DNA of 33,705 nt from an uncultured Prochlorococcus sp. (GCA_902558895.1 CACEFS010000015.1:1-33705); one strand, 5' to 3'; shown: positions 25,595 to 32,358, numbered from the stretch's first letter. The notes: generated by a model from the letters alone, not told the origin. Translations and numbers: made by a program.

Positions 25595-26617
25595 ATGTCA
25601 ACTAGTTTTTTGCCTACTTGGCTTTATAAAGACAAAAAAATTTTTGAACTTGAATTAGATAACTATTCAAAAAATTATTGGCACCCATTCATTTTTATAG
25701 GAGAAATCAAACCTGGCGAAATATTGGAAAAAAAATTCTTTAATCAATCATTATTAATCTCGCGTTCAGAAAATAATTTAATAACTGTTTTTAAAAATAG
25801 ATGCCCTCATCGTGGGTCAAAATTGTGTTTGCCAAAAACAAAATTTAATCCTTCAAAAAATATTTTTTGTCCCTACCATGGCTGGACTTTTGATAGTTTT
25901 GGCAAACTTAAAACCTTGCCATTAAAGTACGATTTTGAAACAAAAATAGAAAAAAAGGATTATTTTTTAGAAAAAGTTAACTCTTTAATAAATGGACCTT
26001 TAATTTGGATTAATTTCAGCAAAAAACCAATATCTATAGATGATCAAATTGAGCTTGTTGGAAGAAAATGTAATGATCAATGGGATATGAAGTACAGCAT
26101 TTTTTCTGAGTTTTCTGACACCTTAAATTGCAATTGGAAAATTGCCCATGATAATACACTGGATGATTATCATGTAGCAATAGCTCATAAAGATACCCTA
26201 CATAAAGAACAAGGTCCAATTAAAAATTACAGTTATTTCTTCAGTGAATTTTGTAATCTTCTTGTTACCCCTCTTAATAGTGAAGGAAATCTATATACCT
26301 TTGGATTACTCCCATGGAACCATCTAATAATTTGGCCTGGTAAAGGGCTTGTTTTAATAAATTATCTTCCCAAAAATATTGATCAGTGTATTATTGAAAT
26401 TAAATTAGCCTCTGCTTCTTTATGTGAATATGATTTAGAAAATTGGAAAAGAAGTATATTAGAATTTCTTGGAGAAGATAAAGTTATTGTCGAATCAGTT
26501 CATAAGTCTTATCTGGAAAATTTTAAACTTGGTCCGCCTAATAGACTTGAACAAAGGATTATACACTGGCAAAATATTTATAAAGATTTTCTAAATGCAT
26601 CGCGCATTTCTTTCTAA
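25595..26617 (+). CDS. Rieske non-haem iron oxygenase, alpha-subunit type
   Basis: 340 residues. Rieske [2Fe-2S] ligands C70-P-H72 and C92-P-Y-H95 (spacer of 19 residues, longer than the usual 15-17). Mononuclear iron site: NWKIAHDNTLDDYHVAIAH with H193 and H198 and acidic D190/D191 before them, the layout of glycine-betaine and carnitine oxygenases (N-W-K-x-x-x-E-N-x-x-E-x-Y-H). The end has the family features VIVESVHKSYLEN and EQRIIHWQNIY. No ferredoxin or reductase partner lies next to it; a general cell ferredoxin would have to serve. Sitting 3 bases behind the importer ATPase, it most likely acts on the imported compound, for example by oxidative dealkylation or cleavage of a substituted guanidine. 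The substrate is inference. Confidence 0.85.
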   Translation: MSTSFLPTWLYKDKKIFELELDNYSKNYWHPFIFIGEIKPGEILEKKFFNQSLLISRSENNLITVFKNRCPHRGSKLCLPKTKFNPSKNIFCPYHGWTFDSFGKLKTLPLKYDFETKIEKKDYFLEKVNSLINGPLIWINFSKKPISIDDQIELVGRKCNDQWDMKYSIFSEFSDTLNCNWKIAHDNTLDDYHVAIAHKDTLHKEQGPIKNYSYFFSEFCNLLVTPLNSEGNLYTFGLLPWNHLIIWPGKGLVLINYLPKNIDQCIIEIKLASASLCEYDLENWKRSILEFLGEDKVIVESVHKSYLENFKLGPPNRLEQRIIHWQNIYKDFLNASRISF

Positions 26618-26731
26618 CATAATTTCTATTTATTGCTCTGATATTATGAATTAGATTTTTAATTTGCTAGGGGGTTAACTATATCTTTAATAGCCTTTAT
26701 TGATAATGTAGTTAAGTACAAAAAGTTGATT

Positions 26732-27049
26732 ATGAAAAATTTTATACTAATAATAGTCTCTTTATCTTTCCTATCTTCTTGCAGAAATGACAAAGATTTT
26801 TTTCTCACTGAGGAGAATGCTTTGTTAAGTTGCGGAGGTAAATCTCGTATCATCGAAAATGATAAAGAAGAGATAATAAATACTGAAGTTAAGGATTTAA
26901 GAGATGGAATTGGTAAATACGTTGAATTTACAGTTGTTGAGACAGATAAAAAAGGAGGAAAATATAGGATTATTAATTGTTTCCCAAGTGAAGAGCCACA
27001 AGATTCAATAATAAAAGTTGTTAAAACAAATTATAAATTAAGTAATTAA
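26732..27049 (+). CDS. Small lipoprotein
   Basis: 105 residues from the ATG at 26732 (a TTG two codons earlier is the alternative). Signal peptide MKNFILIIVSLSFLSSCRND with a clean lipobox L-S-S-C, so Cys17 should be lipidated. The mature part is a small charged domain with further Cys in LLSCGGKSRII and YRIINCFPSEE that may form a disulfide. No family recognised. It lies 114 bases after the Rieske gene and may or may not belong to the guanidine cluster. Confidence 0.7.
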   Translation: MKNFILIIVSLSFLSSCRNDKDFFLTEENALLSCGGKSRIIENDKEEIINTEVKDLRDGIGKYVEFTVVETDKKGGKYRIINCFPSEEPQDSIIKVVKTNYKLSN

Positions 27050-27075
27050 CTGTTATTTAAATAACTAGTTTGCTT

Positions 27076-27930
27076 TTAATCTGAGATTTTTGATGATTTG
27101 ATAATTTCCCATGCTTCTGATGCAGTGTCTGCATATTGGAAAAGATTTAAATGTTTATCTTCAATCAATCCAAGATCAGCTAGATAATCAAAGTTAATTA
27201 ACTTATTCCAATACTGCTTACCAAAAAGTATGATTGGGATTTTAGTTTTCATTCCTGTTTGACAGAGTGTCAATAGTTCAAATAATTCATCGAGTGTTCC
27301 AAAACCTCCAGGAAAAAATACGGCAGCTACTGATCGCATAACAAAATGGATCTTTCTTAATGCAAAATAATTAAATTTAAAGCAAAGACCGGGAGTTATA
27401 AAAGCATTTGGTATTTGTTCATTAGGGAGACTGATATTTAACCCTATAGACTTACAATTTGCTTCAAAAGCACCTCTATTAGCAGCTTCCATAATTCCTG
27501 GCCCCCCACCTGTAACAATCACATGAGAATTACAGTTTTTATTTTGATTATTAATTGAAGCAAGTTTAGAAAGCTCCCTTGCAGATTGATAGTAATTACT
27601 CATTAGAAGCAAATTTTCTAATCTATTTAAATTTCGTTTTAGAAGTATTGATGTATGATTTTTTTTAATTAATTCTTTTATATTTTCTATTCTCTTTTTT
27701 GTATTTGATTCTTCTTTAATGCTTGCGCCTCCAAAAATAATTATGGTTGAAAGAATTTTATTTTCTTCAAGGATTAAATCTGGTTTAGTAATTTCAAGAA
27801 GCATTCTAACTCCACGCATTTCATTTCGGCTTAGTAGGCCAATATCTTCGTGAGCCAATTTATAAGTATCAGAATTAATAATTAAATTCAGGTTTTTTAA
27901 ATTATTATTAGGGGATATATGTTTTTTCAT
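27076..27930 (-). CDS. LOG family protein (TIGR00730-like)
   Basis: 284 residues. The Rossmann-type motifs GGGPGIMEAANRGAFEA (about residue 141) and PGGFGTLDELFELLTLCQTG (about 208) are the two signatures of LOG/lysine-decarboxylase-like proteins, which hydrolyse cytokinin or purine nucleoside 5'-monophosphates to the base and ribose 5-phosphate. Catalytic Arg and Glu of the second motif (FGTLDE) are kept; IIFGGASIKEES near residue 64 is the nucleotide-side loop. The longer N-terminus than in plant LOG fits the larger bacterial subgroup. The start is 1 base after the stop of the cupin-like gene, so both form an operon. Confidence 0.9.
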   Translation of the reverse strand: MKKHISPNNNLKNLNLIINSDTYKLAHEDIGLLSRNEMRGVRMLLEITKPDLILEENKILSTIIIFGGASIKEESNTKKRIENIKELIKKNHTSILLKRNLNRLENLLLMSNYYQSARELSKLASINNQNKNCNSHVIVTGGGPGIMEAANRGAFEANCKSIGLNISLPNEQIPNAFITPGLCFKFNYFALRKIHFVMRSVAAVFFPGGFGTLDELFELLTLCQTGMKTKIPIILFGKQYWNKLINFDYLADLGLIEDKHLNLFQYADTASEAWEIIKSSKISD

Positions 27931-27931
27931 T

Positions 27932-28450
27932 TCAAATAGGAGTTTTAATTTTTCTTTCTAGAGGATTAAAATTGACTCTTTTGATTTTGTTATTTTCGTA
28001 AATCCAATAAACAGGGGGACTTTTTCTTGCCTTAATTAAATTAATTTTGTCTAATTTTTGAGGGATAAATTCTTTAGAAGGATCAAAAAATTTATCTCTT
28101 TTGGGTTGGTTTAAAGCAATACTACCTTCTTTCCCTGAGATAGATCTGTGATAAGTTCCTATAGGAATTTCTAATGCTCCCATAGATCTATTTAAATAAA
28201 TCACATGATGTGGTTCATCCCAGAAAGGATTTATTAAAACAAATTTCCTTTCTCCGATGATAACTAAATTGTGGTCAATTTGATGATAGTGAACGTAATA
28301 TTGCTCATCTTTTAAATCATCTGGAGGAGATATAGCTTCCCCAGAATGTATCACAACATCAGAACCATTAGAAGTAACTATGCCTGCATCGAAGAATGTT
28401 ACTTTTGGAGTTTCTCTAAAAACATTTATTGGGAAGAATCTTAATTCCAT
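27932..28450 (-). CDS. Cupin-like hypothetical protein
   Basis: 172 residues. A cupin-type barrel is suggested by YYVHYHQIDHNLVIIGERKF (His pair, then a Gly turn as in cupin motif 1) and by ALEIPIGTYHRSISGKEGSI (motif 2 with one His). No signal peptide or membrane segment. The C-terminal 40 residues are basic (KLDKINLIKARKSPPVYWIY). Function unknown. It is the upstream partner of the LOG gene with 1 base between. Confidence 0.65.
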   Translation of the reverse strand: MELRFFPINVFRETPKVTFFDAGIVTSNGSDVVIHSGEAISPPDDLKDEQYYVHYHQIDHNLVIIGERKFVLINPFWDEPHHVIYLNRSMGALEIPIGTYHRSISGKEGSIALNQPKRDKFFDPSKEFIPQKLDKINLIKARKSPPVYWIYENNKIKRVNFNPLERKIKTPI

Positions 28451-28530
28451 AGTGGTAACTCCCTTTTAGAAAATTTATAAATACTAATAAAAATTTTATT
28501 TTCTTTTGAAAAACAGTTATTTTATTATTT

Positions 28531-28677
28531 TTAATTGCAACATACCAAGCAATCTTCTTGATTTGGATAATCTATACATTCTTTATTTAAAGTTTCTTTT
28601 AAGAAATCTACTTTCTTAACATAATCAAGATCTTTTAATTCTTTGTTTGGAACCGTGAACTGAGTTTGTAGTTTCAT
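28531..28677 (-). CDS. CP12-like Cys-pair peptide, 48 residues
   Basis: Starts MKLQTQFTVPNKELKDLDYV, has an AGGAG ribosome-binding site and ends KECIDYPNQEDCLVCCN. C34-x8-C43 with the inner YP and D before the second Cys resembles the C-terminal Cys pair of CP12, the redox linker of GAPDH and phosphoribulokinase, but the AWD motif and the YD end are missing. A relative with the same ending lies at 28865-29031. I read it as a small redox-sensitive peptide family of unknown partner. Confidence 0.65.
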   Translation of the reverse strand: MKLQTQFTVPNKELKDLDYVKKVDFLKETLNKECIDYPNQEDCLVCCN

Positions 28678-28692
28678 TTTCTATTCTCCTTA

Positions 28693-28794
28693 TTAATACT
28701 GTTTTTTGAATCCATTCCAAGTTTGAGAAAACCTTAATCCCAAATAAGAAATTAAAATTGTCCAAAATAAAATTTCTATACATAAATTAGTCAT
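28693..28794 (-). CDS. 33-residue membrane peptide
   Basis: MTNLCIEILFWTILISYLGL then RFSQTWNGFKKQY; a single membrane helix and an aromatic-basic tail. AAAGGAGG lies 8 bases before the ATG at 28792-28794, one of the best ribosome-binding sites in the window. It is 15 bases upstream of the CP12-like peptide on the same strand. Function unknown. Confidence 0.6.
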   Translation of the reverse strand: MTNLCIEILFWTILISYLGLRFSQTWNGFKKQY

Positions 28795-28864
28795 CCGCTC
28801 GGCCTCCTTTCTATCTGATTATTCTTTAGTACGGGTATTAAGTAAAAATCAAGCGTAAGAATAC

Positions 28865-29031
28865 CTAAAAGTTAAAGTTTAAATCACAAAAAATCAAGCA
28901 ATGGTTGTTACTCGGATGTTCTGCACATTCGTTTTTCCAATAAGCTTCAATTTCTTTTGGATTATTGTCATATGAGAGATTTTTTCATCCAAATTAATTT
29001 CTTGGATAGTAAATGTGTCATTTAGTGCCAT
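28865..29031 (-). pseudogene. Second CP12-like Cys-pair peptide, frameshifted in an A run
   Basis: From the ATG at 29029-29031 (AGGGG upstream) the frame starts MALNDTFTIQEINLDEK and then drifts into an unrelated 45-residue ending with a stop at 28894. One base over, the reading continues SYDNNPKEIEAYWKNECAEH and PSNNHCLIFCD, plainly related to the end of the 28531 peptide (C-x8-C). Adding one A to the A6 run at 28980-28985 restores a 55-residue protein. Decay, sequencing error or slippage can each explain it. Confidence 0.65.
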
Positions 29032-29268
29032 AAGAGTTACCCCTTAACTATAACTACGTTCTAATTCATTTGAACGGTAAATTTCAAGTTGTATTTGTGA
29101 GGTAAGAGAAATAAAATTGTACGGATTAAGGATCAAAAAAAATCTCAAATTATAAATGATTGCAAGGAAAATATCTTCAAAAAAATTTATTCTAACTTTA
29201 AAAAAATTTGTATAAATTTTGCTTAGCGATTATATTCTATTAATACTTTCTCAGGTCTGCCAGATCTA

Positions 29269-29394
29269 TCATTCATCTAATCTATTTGCATATTCTCTTA
29301 AAATCTCAGCCATCTTTTGAGGTGGAATTTCTTGTTGATATTCTCTACATAAATCAAAAAATTTATCTAAGAAATCTTTCATTGAAGAGGACAT
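29269..29394 (-). CDS. 41-residue helical acidic protein
   Basis: MSSSMKDFLDKFFDLCREYQ then QEIPPQKMAEILREYANRLDE. Two amphipathic helices joined by a Pro-Pro turn, soluble. The second ATG (codon 5) is an alternative start; no strong ribosome-binding site. It follows the last of three overlapping membrane micro-genes by 5 bases and may be part of the same transcript. Function unknown. Confidence 0.55.
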   Translation of the reverse strand: MSSSMKDFLDKFFDLCREYQQEIPPQKMAEILREYANRLDE

Positions 29395-29399
29395 AAAAA

Positions 29400-29495
29400 T
29401 TAGCGTTTCATTTTAAAAGTAAAGTATGCAAACCCACCAAGCAATAAAAGACTCACAACCCCATAAGTAATCGCTATGCCGTACATGTAAGTCAT
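29400..29495 (-). CDS. 31-residue membrane peptide, third in ATGA-coupled chain
   Basis: MTYMYGIAITYGVVSLLLLG then GFAYFTFKMKR. A single membrane helix with a basic C-terminus, like small photosystem or cytochrome subunits in build, though none is matched. Its ATG overlaps the TGA of the preceding gene (ATGA at 29492-29495), the basis for accepting it. Confidence 0.6.
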   Translation of the reverse strand: MTYMYGIAITYGVVSLLLLGGFAYFTFKMKR

Positions 29496-29632
29496 TTATT
29501 TATAAAGACATAAGCAGAATATAAATAAACTAAGAAAACTCCAATAGCTATTGAACTTCCATAAATAAGAAAGTTCCAAAATCTATATAATTTAGGTTTT
29601 TTAAATTCTTTTTCTTCTTCTCTAGTAATCAT
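29492..29632 (-). CDS. 46-residue membrane protein, second in ATGA-coupled chain
   Basis: MITREEEKEFKKPKLYRFWN is a charged N-terminus; FLIYGSSIAIGVFLVYLYSA is the membrane helix and the end is YVFINK. Overlaps both neighbours by 4 bases (ATGA). Orientation is predicted with the charged N-terminus in the cytoplasm. The layout recalls small subunits of membrane complexes; no family named. Confidence 0.6.
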   Translation of the reverse strand: MITREEEKEFKKPKLYRFWNFLIYGSSIAIGVFLVYLYSAYVFINK

Positions 29633-29745
29633 TTATTTTCTTTTTCTTTTCTGGCAGCATTACCTTTTGCCCTTAATACCAAAGTTATCGTAAGGGCAGC
29701 GCTTAATATCACAGCATCAATTAATAGGTGCGGGGAAATATTCAT
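29629..29745 (-). CDS. 38-residue membrane protein, first in ATGA-coupled chain
   Basis: MNISPHLLIDAVILSAALTI continues TLVLRAKGNAARKEKENK: one membrane helix and a strongly basic tail. The TGA overlaps the ATG of the next gene (29629-29632). No clear ribosome-binding site upstream. Function unknown. Confidence 0.6.
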   Translation of the reverse strand: MNISPHLLIDAVILSAALTITLVLRAKGNAARKEKENK

Positions 29746-29804
29746 CAGCTGAAAAGAGAAAAAAGAAGAGTCATTATCTTTTCATCAATAAATCTATTAA
29801 TCAT

Positions 29805-29828
29805 TAAAAAAGAGGGGTTTATCCCTCT
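29805..29828 (-). terminator. Rho-independent terminator, minus strand
   Basis: AGAGGG-6-CCCTCT followed on the minus strand by a run of six U. It lies about 70 bases downstream of the gene 29898-30053. A second perfect hairpin, GACTGT-CAATC-ACAGTC (29840-29856), precedes it. Confidence 0.75.
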
Positions 29829-29897
29829 AAGTTTAGATCGACTGTCAATCACAGTCTATTTTAGCTTTTTAGCTTCTCTAAAAAAAGAGTATTTTAT

Positions 29898-30053
29898 TTA
29901 GCCAGAGCAAGAGAAGGCACTTGCAAGAATATTTTTCAAAATTGGTGCTTGACCCAAGGCATATAAAAAGAAAGTTGATGATGCGAGAGTAATAGCTATT
30001 TTAGAAGCCCTGTTAACTTTCAAATTTGAGACTTTTGCAAATGCAGAGTTCAT
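29898..30053 (-). CDS. 51-residue membrane protein
   Basis: MNSAFAKVSNLKVNRASKIA (basic N-terminus), then a hydrophobic helix ITLASSTFFLYALGQAPILK and a short end NILASAFSCSG. Followed by two hairpins, one a good terminator, which shows that it is a transcribed single unit. Function unknown. Confidence 0.6.
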   Translation of the reverse strand: MNSAFAKVSNLKVNRASKIAITLASSTFFLYALGQAPILKNILASAFSCSG

Positions 30054-30129
30054 TTGTTCTTTAATTTATTGATTCTATAATAGCTGCAAAAATTAAATAT
30101 TCAGCATCAATATTTACCAAAGAATAATT

Positions 30130-30333
30130 TTATTGCTCCTTTTTCTCAGCTTGCATTTTTATTAGCTCAAATTCTTTTTTAGAAACTATTCTGATTTTGT
30201 ATGCTGGATATCTTGTCTTCCACCATTTATTGATCGAAATCGCTACTCCTTCTAAATTTTGGGTACAAATATTGACCCATAGAGTTTTAGTTTCAACTTC
30301 TTTGTAAAATTCCCAACTTGTAGGTGAAGCCAT
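30130..30333 (-). CDS. Hypothetical protein, 67 residues
   Basis: Start at ATG 30331-30333 (MASPTSWEFYKEVETKTLWV); a TTG four codons upstream is less likely. Contains NICTQNLEGVAISINKWWKT, RYPAYKIRIVSKKEFELIK and a basic-acidic end. Alternating strands and a Trp-rich helix suggest a small soluble alpha/beta protein. No membrane segment. Function unknown, family probably restricted to picocyanobacteria. Confidence 0.65.
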   Translation of the reverse strand: MASPTSWEFYKEVETKTLWVNICTQNLEGVAISINKWWKTRYPAYKIRIVSKKEFELIKMQAEKKEQ

Positions 30334-30345
30334 TAAAAATCGCAA

Positions 30346-30659
30346 ATGAAAAAATTCAATAAATTATGGGAAATGGTCCATAAGCTAAAACTTTTGTATT
30401 TTAAATGAGAAGATTTAGTTGAAGATATAGAGTGATCATTAAGTGGTAATAAAAAACTTTAAACAAAAGATTTACATCACGTTCGCCTTCTAGGAAAGTA
30501 TTACTTTAATTTTATAACGAGTTTCAATTAAAAAATATCTCCGCAAAGAAGGGGCCAAAAATTGACCCCTCTTGGTGAAACTCTTCCAAAGAAACACCAT
30601 TAAAATCTTACTCTGAAAGTTGCAAAGTTAAACAAATTAACAAAATCAAGATTAACAAT
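30346..30659. other. 314-base gap with one long hairpin
   Basis: No gene seen. At 30546-30573, AAGAAGGGGCCAA and TTGACCCCTCTT pair over 11 base pairs with one bulge and one mismatch around AAA. It lies downstream of the minus-strand gene 30660-30869 and may mark its 3' end, although no U run follows. Confidence 0.45.
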
Positions 30660-30869
30660 TTAAGCGGCCTTGTTAAAAGGGTTAATATTCCTTAAAAAGT
30701 TATTACTTTTGCGTGTACTCATTTTTCTATATCTTTGATTTATCTCCAGGATATACTTTCTAGCTTTCTTATCACTTTCAATTTTCTTTTTTCGTAGACG
30801 TAAAGCTTTTAAATCTTCTATTGACATGAGGCCATCATCGTTGTTGGAATTTAAATGATCAAATTGCAT
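30660..30869 (-). CDS. Hypothetical basic protein, 69 residues
   Basis: Begins MQFDHLNSNNDDGLMSIEDL, followed by a long strongly basic helix (KALRLRKKKIESDKKARKYI, then LEINQRYRKMSTRKSNNFLR) and ends NPFNKAA. A coiled coil or nucleic-acid-binding helix is possible from composition alone. No membrane segment. Function unknown. Confidence 0.6.
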   Translation of the reverse strand: MQFDHLNSNNDDGLMSIEDLKALRLRKKKIESDKKARKYILEINQRYRKMSTRKSNNFLRNINPFNKAA

Positions 30870-31030
30870 CAGTTTAAGAAATTAAGTATCTCTTTTAATT
30901 GCAAGATTAACAACCTCATCTTTATTTGCAATAGAGATAATTAACCAACCCAACTTAAATAAGTTATTTAAATGTCAAGATAGCTATGAATTAAAATATT
31001 AAAAACTTCAAATTAAAAAACTTTCTGAAA

Positions 31031-31150
31031 TCAAAAGGTATTTTTGATTGAATTAGATGGAACTTCTACAGATATAAATGATTCCCCATAATGAGATTCG
31101 GTTGATCTTATTAGTAACCAGTAAAAGAAATTTAATAAAGCTTTTTCCAA
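31031..31150 (-). CDS. 39-residue paralogue of the 19949 peptide, TTG start
   Basis: LEKALLNFFYWLLIRSTESH then YGESFISVEVPSNSIKNTF. It matches the 35-residue peptide at 19949-20056 along its first 30 residues. A stop lies three codons upstream of the TTG at 31148-31150 and no ATG precedes, so either TTG is used or the start codon was lost (ATG to TTG). Function unknown. Confidence 0.5.
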   Translation of the reverse strand: MEKALLNFFYWLLIRSTESHYGESFISVEVPSNSIKNTF

Positions 31151-31295
31151 GAGGATTTAGTAACTAATTAAAAAAAACTCATAATTTTTGTAATTAAAAT
31201 ATACAAAATAATTTTATTAAGCAATCAAGATATTTATCTCATCAATCATAGATTCATATTAATTAAGGAAAATTTTTATTCTCAGACTTTAGGCA

Positions 31296-31334
31296 GCGGA
31301 CTAAATCCTCGTGGAGTATTGGACTTTAGCCCGC
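31296..31334 (+). ncRNA. Possible structured RNA / hairpin
   Basis: GCGGACTAAA pairs with TTTAGCCCGC (9 of 10 positions) around a 19-base loop that holds its own TCC-TCGT-GGA hairpin. It is markedly GC-rich against the surrounding sequence and no gene overlaps it. A terminator is a weaker reading, as the following T run is broken. Confidence 0.4.
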
Positions 31335-31441
31335 TTAATTTTAGCAAAAGAAAAATTGCACTTCAAGGGGATCGATTAGTTGATTCTGAATAATCTTTAA
31401 TTGGTTAATTGATCAAGAGTATCTGAACATATGTTGGAGTA

Positions 31442-31654
31442 ATGTATTGTATAGCTATGCTACAAAATTCAGTAATATCAAAGGATTCAGTATTTCTGCT
31501 CATTGATATATTCATTCTTAAAATAATATTATTATTGATGCCTAAAGAAGGTTTAATTTTGAAAAAAATAATTAAATTTTTTAAACTACTTAAGAGAAGA
31601 GTCGATATTCTCAATGCAGAGGCTGAACTAAAATATATATTGGAAAATAAATAA
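31442..31654 (+). CDS. Putative membrane protein, 70 residues
   Basis: MYCIAMLQNSVISKDSVFLL, a hydrophobic helix (LIDIFILKIILLLM), then a basic stretch KKIIKFFKLLKRRVDILNAE and an acidic end. GGAG lies 3 bases before the ATG, close. The stop overlaps the ATG of the next small gene (TAATG), which favours this strand over the antiparallel open frame. Function unknown. Confidence 0.45.
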   Translation: MYCIAMLQNSVISKDSVFLLIDIFILKIILLLMPKEGLILKKIIKFFKLLKRRVDILNAEAELKYILENK

Positions 31655-31800
31655 TGGGATTCCCACATTGCCCTATTTGTGTAGTTCTAGCATTTGTTTC
31701 AGTTTTTATCGGAATTACTCGTAGTTATATGTTCTATATTCTTTTTAGGAAGTTTGTGAGAGTAGAATCTAATTTTAAATTGAAGTTTAGTTTCTATTAA
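31654..31800 (+). CDS. Putative 48-residue membrane protein with CPxC
   Basis: MGFPHCPICVVLAFVSVFIG followed by ITRSYMFYILFRKFVRVESN and a basic tail. His-Cys-Pro-Ile-Cys at residues 5-9 is a possible metal or redox site next to the membrane helix. Its ATG overlaps the stop of the gene before (TAATG). No family recognised. Confidence 0.45.
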   Translation: MGFPHCPICVVLAFVSVFIGITRSYMFYILFRKFVRVESNFKLKFSFY

Positions 31801-31803
31801 TTG

Positions 31804-31832
31804 TTGACATCTAAGTATTAATACTTTATAAA
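31804..31832 (+). promoter_or_regulatory. Consensus sigma-70-type promoter
   Basis: TTGACA (31804-31809), a 17-base spacer and TATAAA (31827-31832): the strongest promoter match in the window. Transcription would start near 31840, giving a leader of about 97 bases before the peptide gene at 31937. Confidence 0.7.
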
Positions 31833-31839
31833 TAGATTG

Positions 31840-31936
31840 TAGTGAGTGCTACAAAATCGTCCGATCTACCATCTGATAGACCGCAGTACGACTCAAGCCA
31901 TAGGACGGGGACTTGAGCAAGTTTAGGAGCTGCATC
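31840..31936 (+). promoter_or_regulatory. Structured 5' leader or small RNA
   Basis: Higher in GC than its neighbours. Complementary segments: CGTCC (31858) with GGACG (31903), TCTA (31865) with TAGA (31877), CTCAAG (31892-31897) with CTTGAG (31912-31917), and GCAG (31883) with CTGC (31930) beside the AGGAG ribosome-binding site. It could be a cis-regulatory leader; a 24-codon GTG frame (31842) also crosses it. Confidence 0.5.
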
Positions 31937-32038
31937 ATGGTAAACATGTATTTCAATGGAGAGTCATTCGTATATTGTAGAAAACAGGAAGAAAAGGCGA
32001 TAAAGCTTACTTATAGAGGTTCTATTTACTTTAAATAA
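31937..32038 (+). CDS. 33-residue DUF4278-like peptide
   Basis: MVNMYFNGESFVYCRKQEEK then AIKLTYRGSIYFK. The ending KLTYRGxxY is the core of the cyanobacterial DUF4278 domain. AGGAG lies 8 bases before the ATG, and a consensus promoter with a folded leader lies upstream, so this tiny gene seems well expressed. Function unknown. Confidence 0.65.
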   Translation: MVNMYFNGESFVYCRKQEEKAIKLTYRGSIYFK

Positions 32039-32230
32039 GATTTCTTATTTCTTTTTAAAAAAAGTTTAGGCATTTATTGAAGTTTTTGCACTAAGTATTT
32101 ATTAATACGTTATAAGAAAAACTTATTATGAAGATATTTTTTACCTATTTAAAAATTCATATATTCGTATATTTAGTAACGAGAAATTAATTATAAAAAA
32201 ACTAATTTGTTATTAGATTTTTAAAAGGTT

Positions 32231-32287
32231 ATGCAACCTATTTCTGAAGAACTTTATAAAAAAATAGTTGAGAGTTCTAAAAAATGA
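32231..32287 (+). CDS. Putative 18-residue peptide, coupled to 32284
   Basis: MQPISEELYKKIVESSKK; charged and helical. Its TGA overlaps the ATG of the next micro-gene (ATGA). It is very short and could be a leader peptide; low confidence. Confidence 0.3.
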   Translation: MQPISEELYKKIVESSKK

Positions 32288-32358
32288 GTAAGTTACTAAT
32301 TGCTTTATTAGCTTTAGATATAGGTGTTAGTCTGTCTAAAGTTTTTGTTTTTAACTGA
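32284..32358 (+). CDS. Putative 24-residue membrane peptide
   Basis: MSKLLIALLALDIGVSLSKV then FVFN; one hydrophobic helix after a single Lys. Coupled by ATGA to the 18-codon frame before it. Low confidence. Confidence 0.3.
   Translation: MSKLLIALLALDIGVSLSKVFVFN

Noticed and set aside
31405-31668. 87-codon minus-strand frame
   Set aside because: Mirror of the plus-strand 70-codon gene, which has a stop-start overlap with its neighbour; the minus frame has none.
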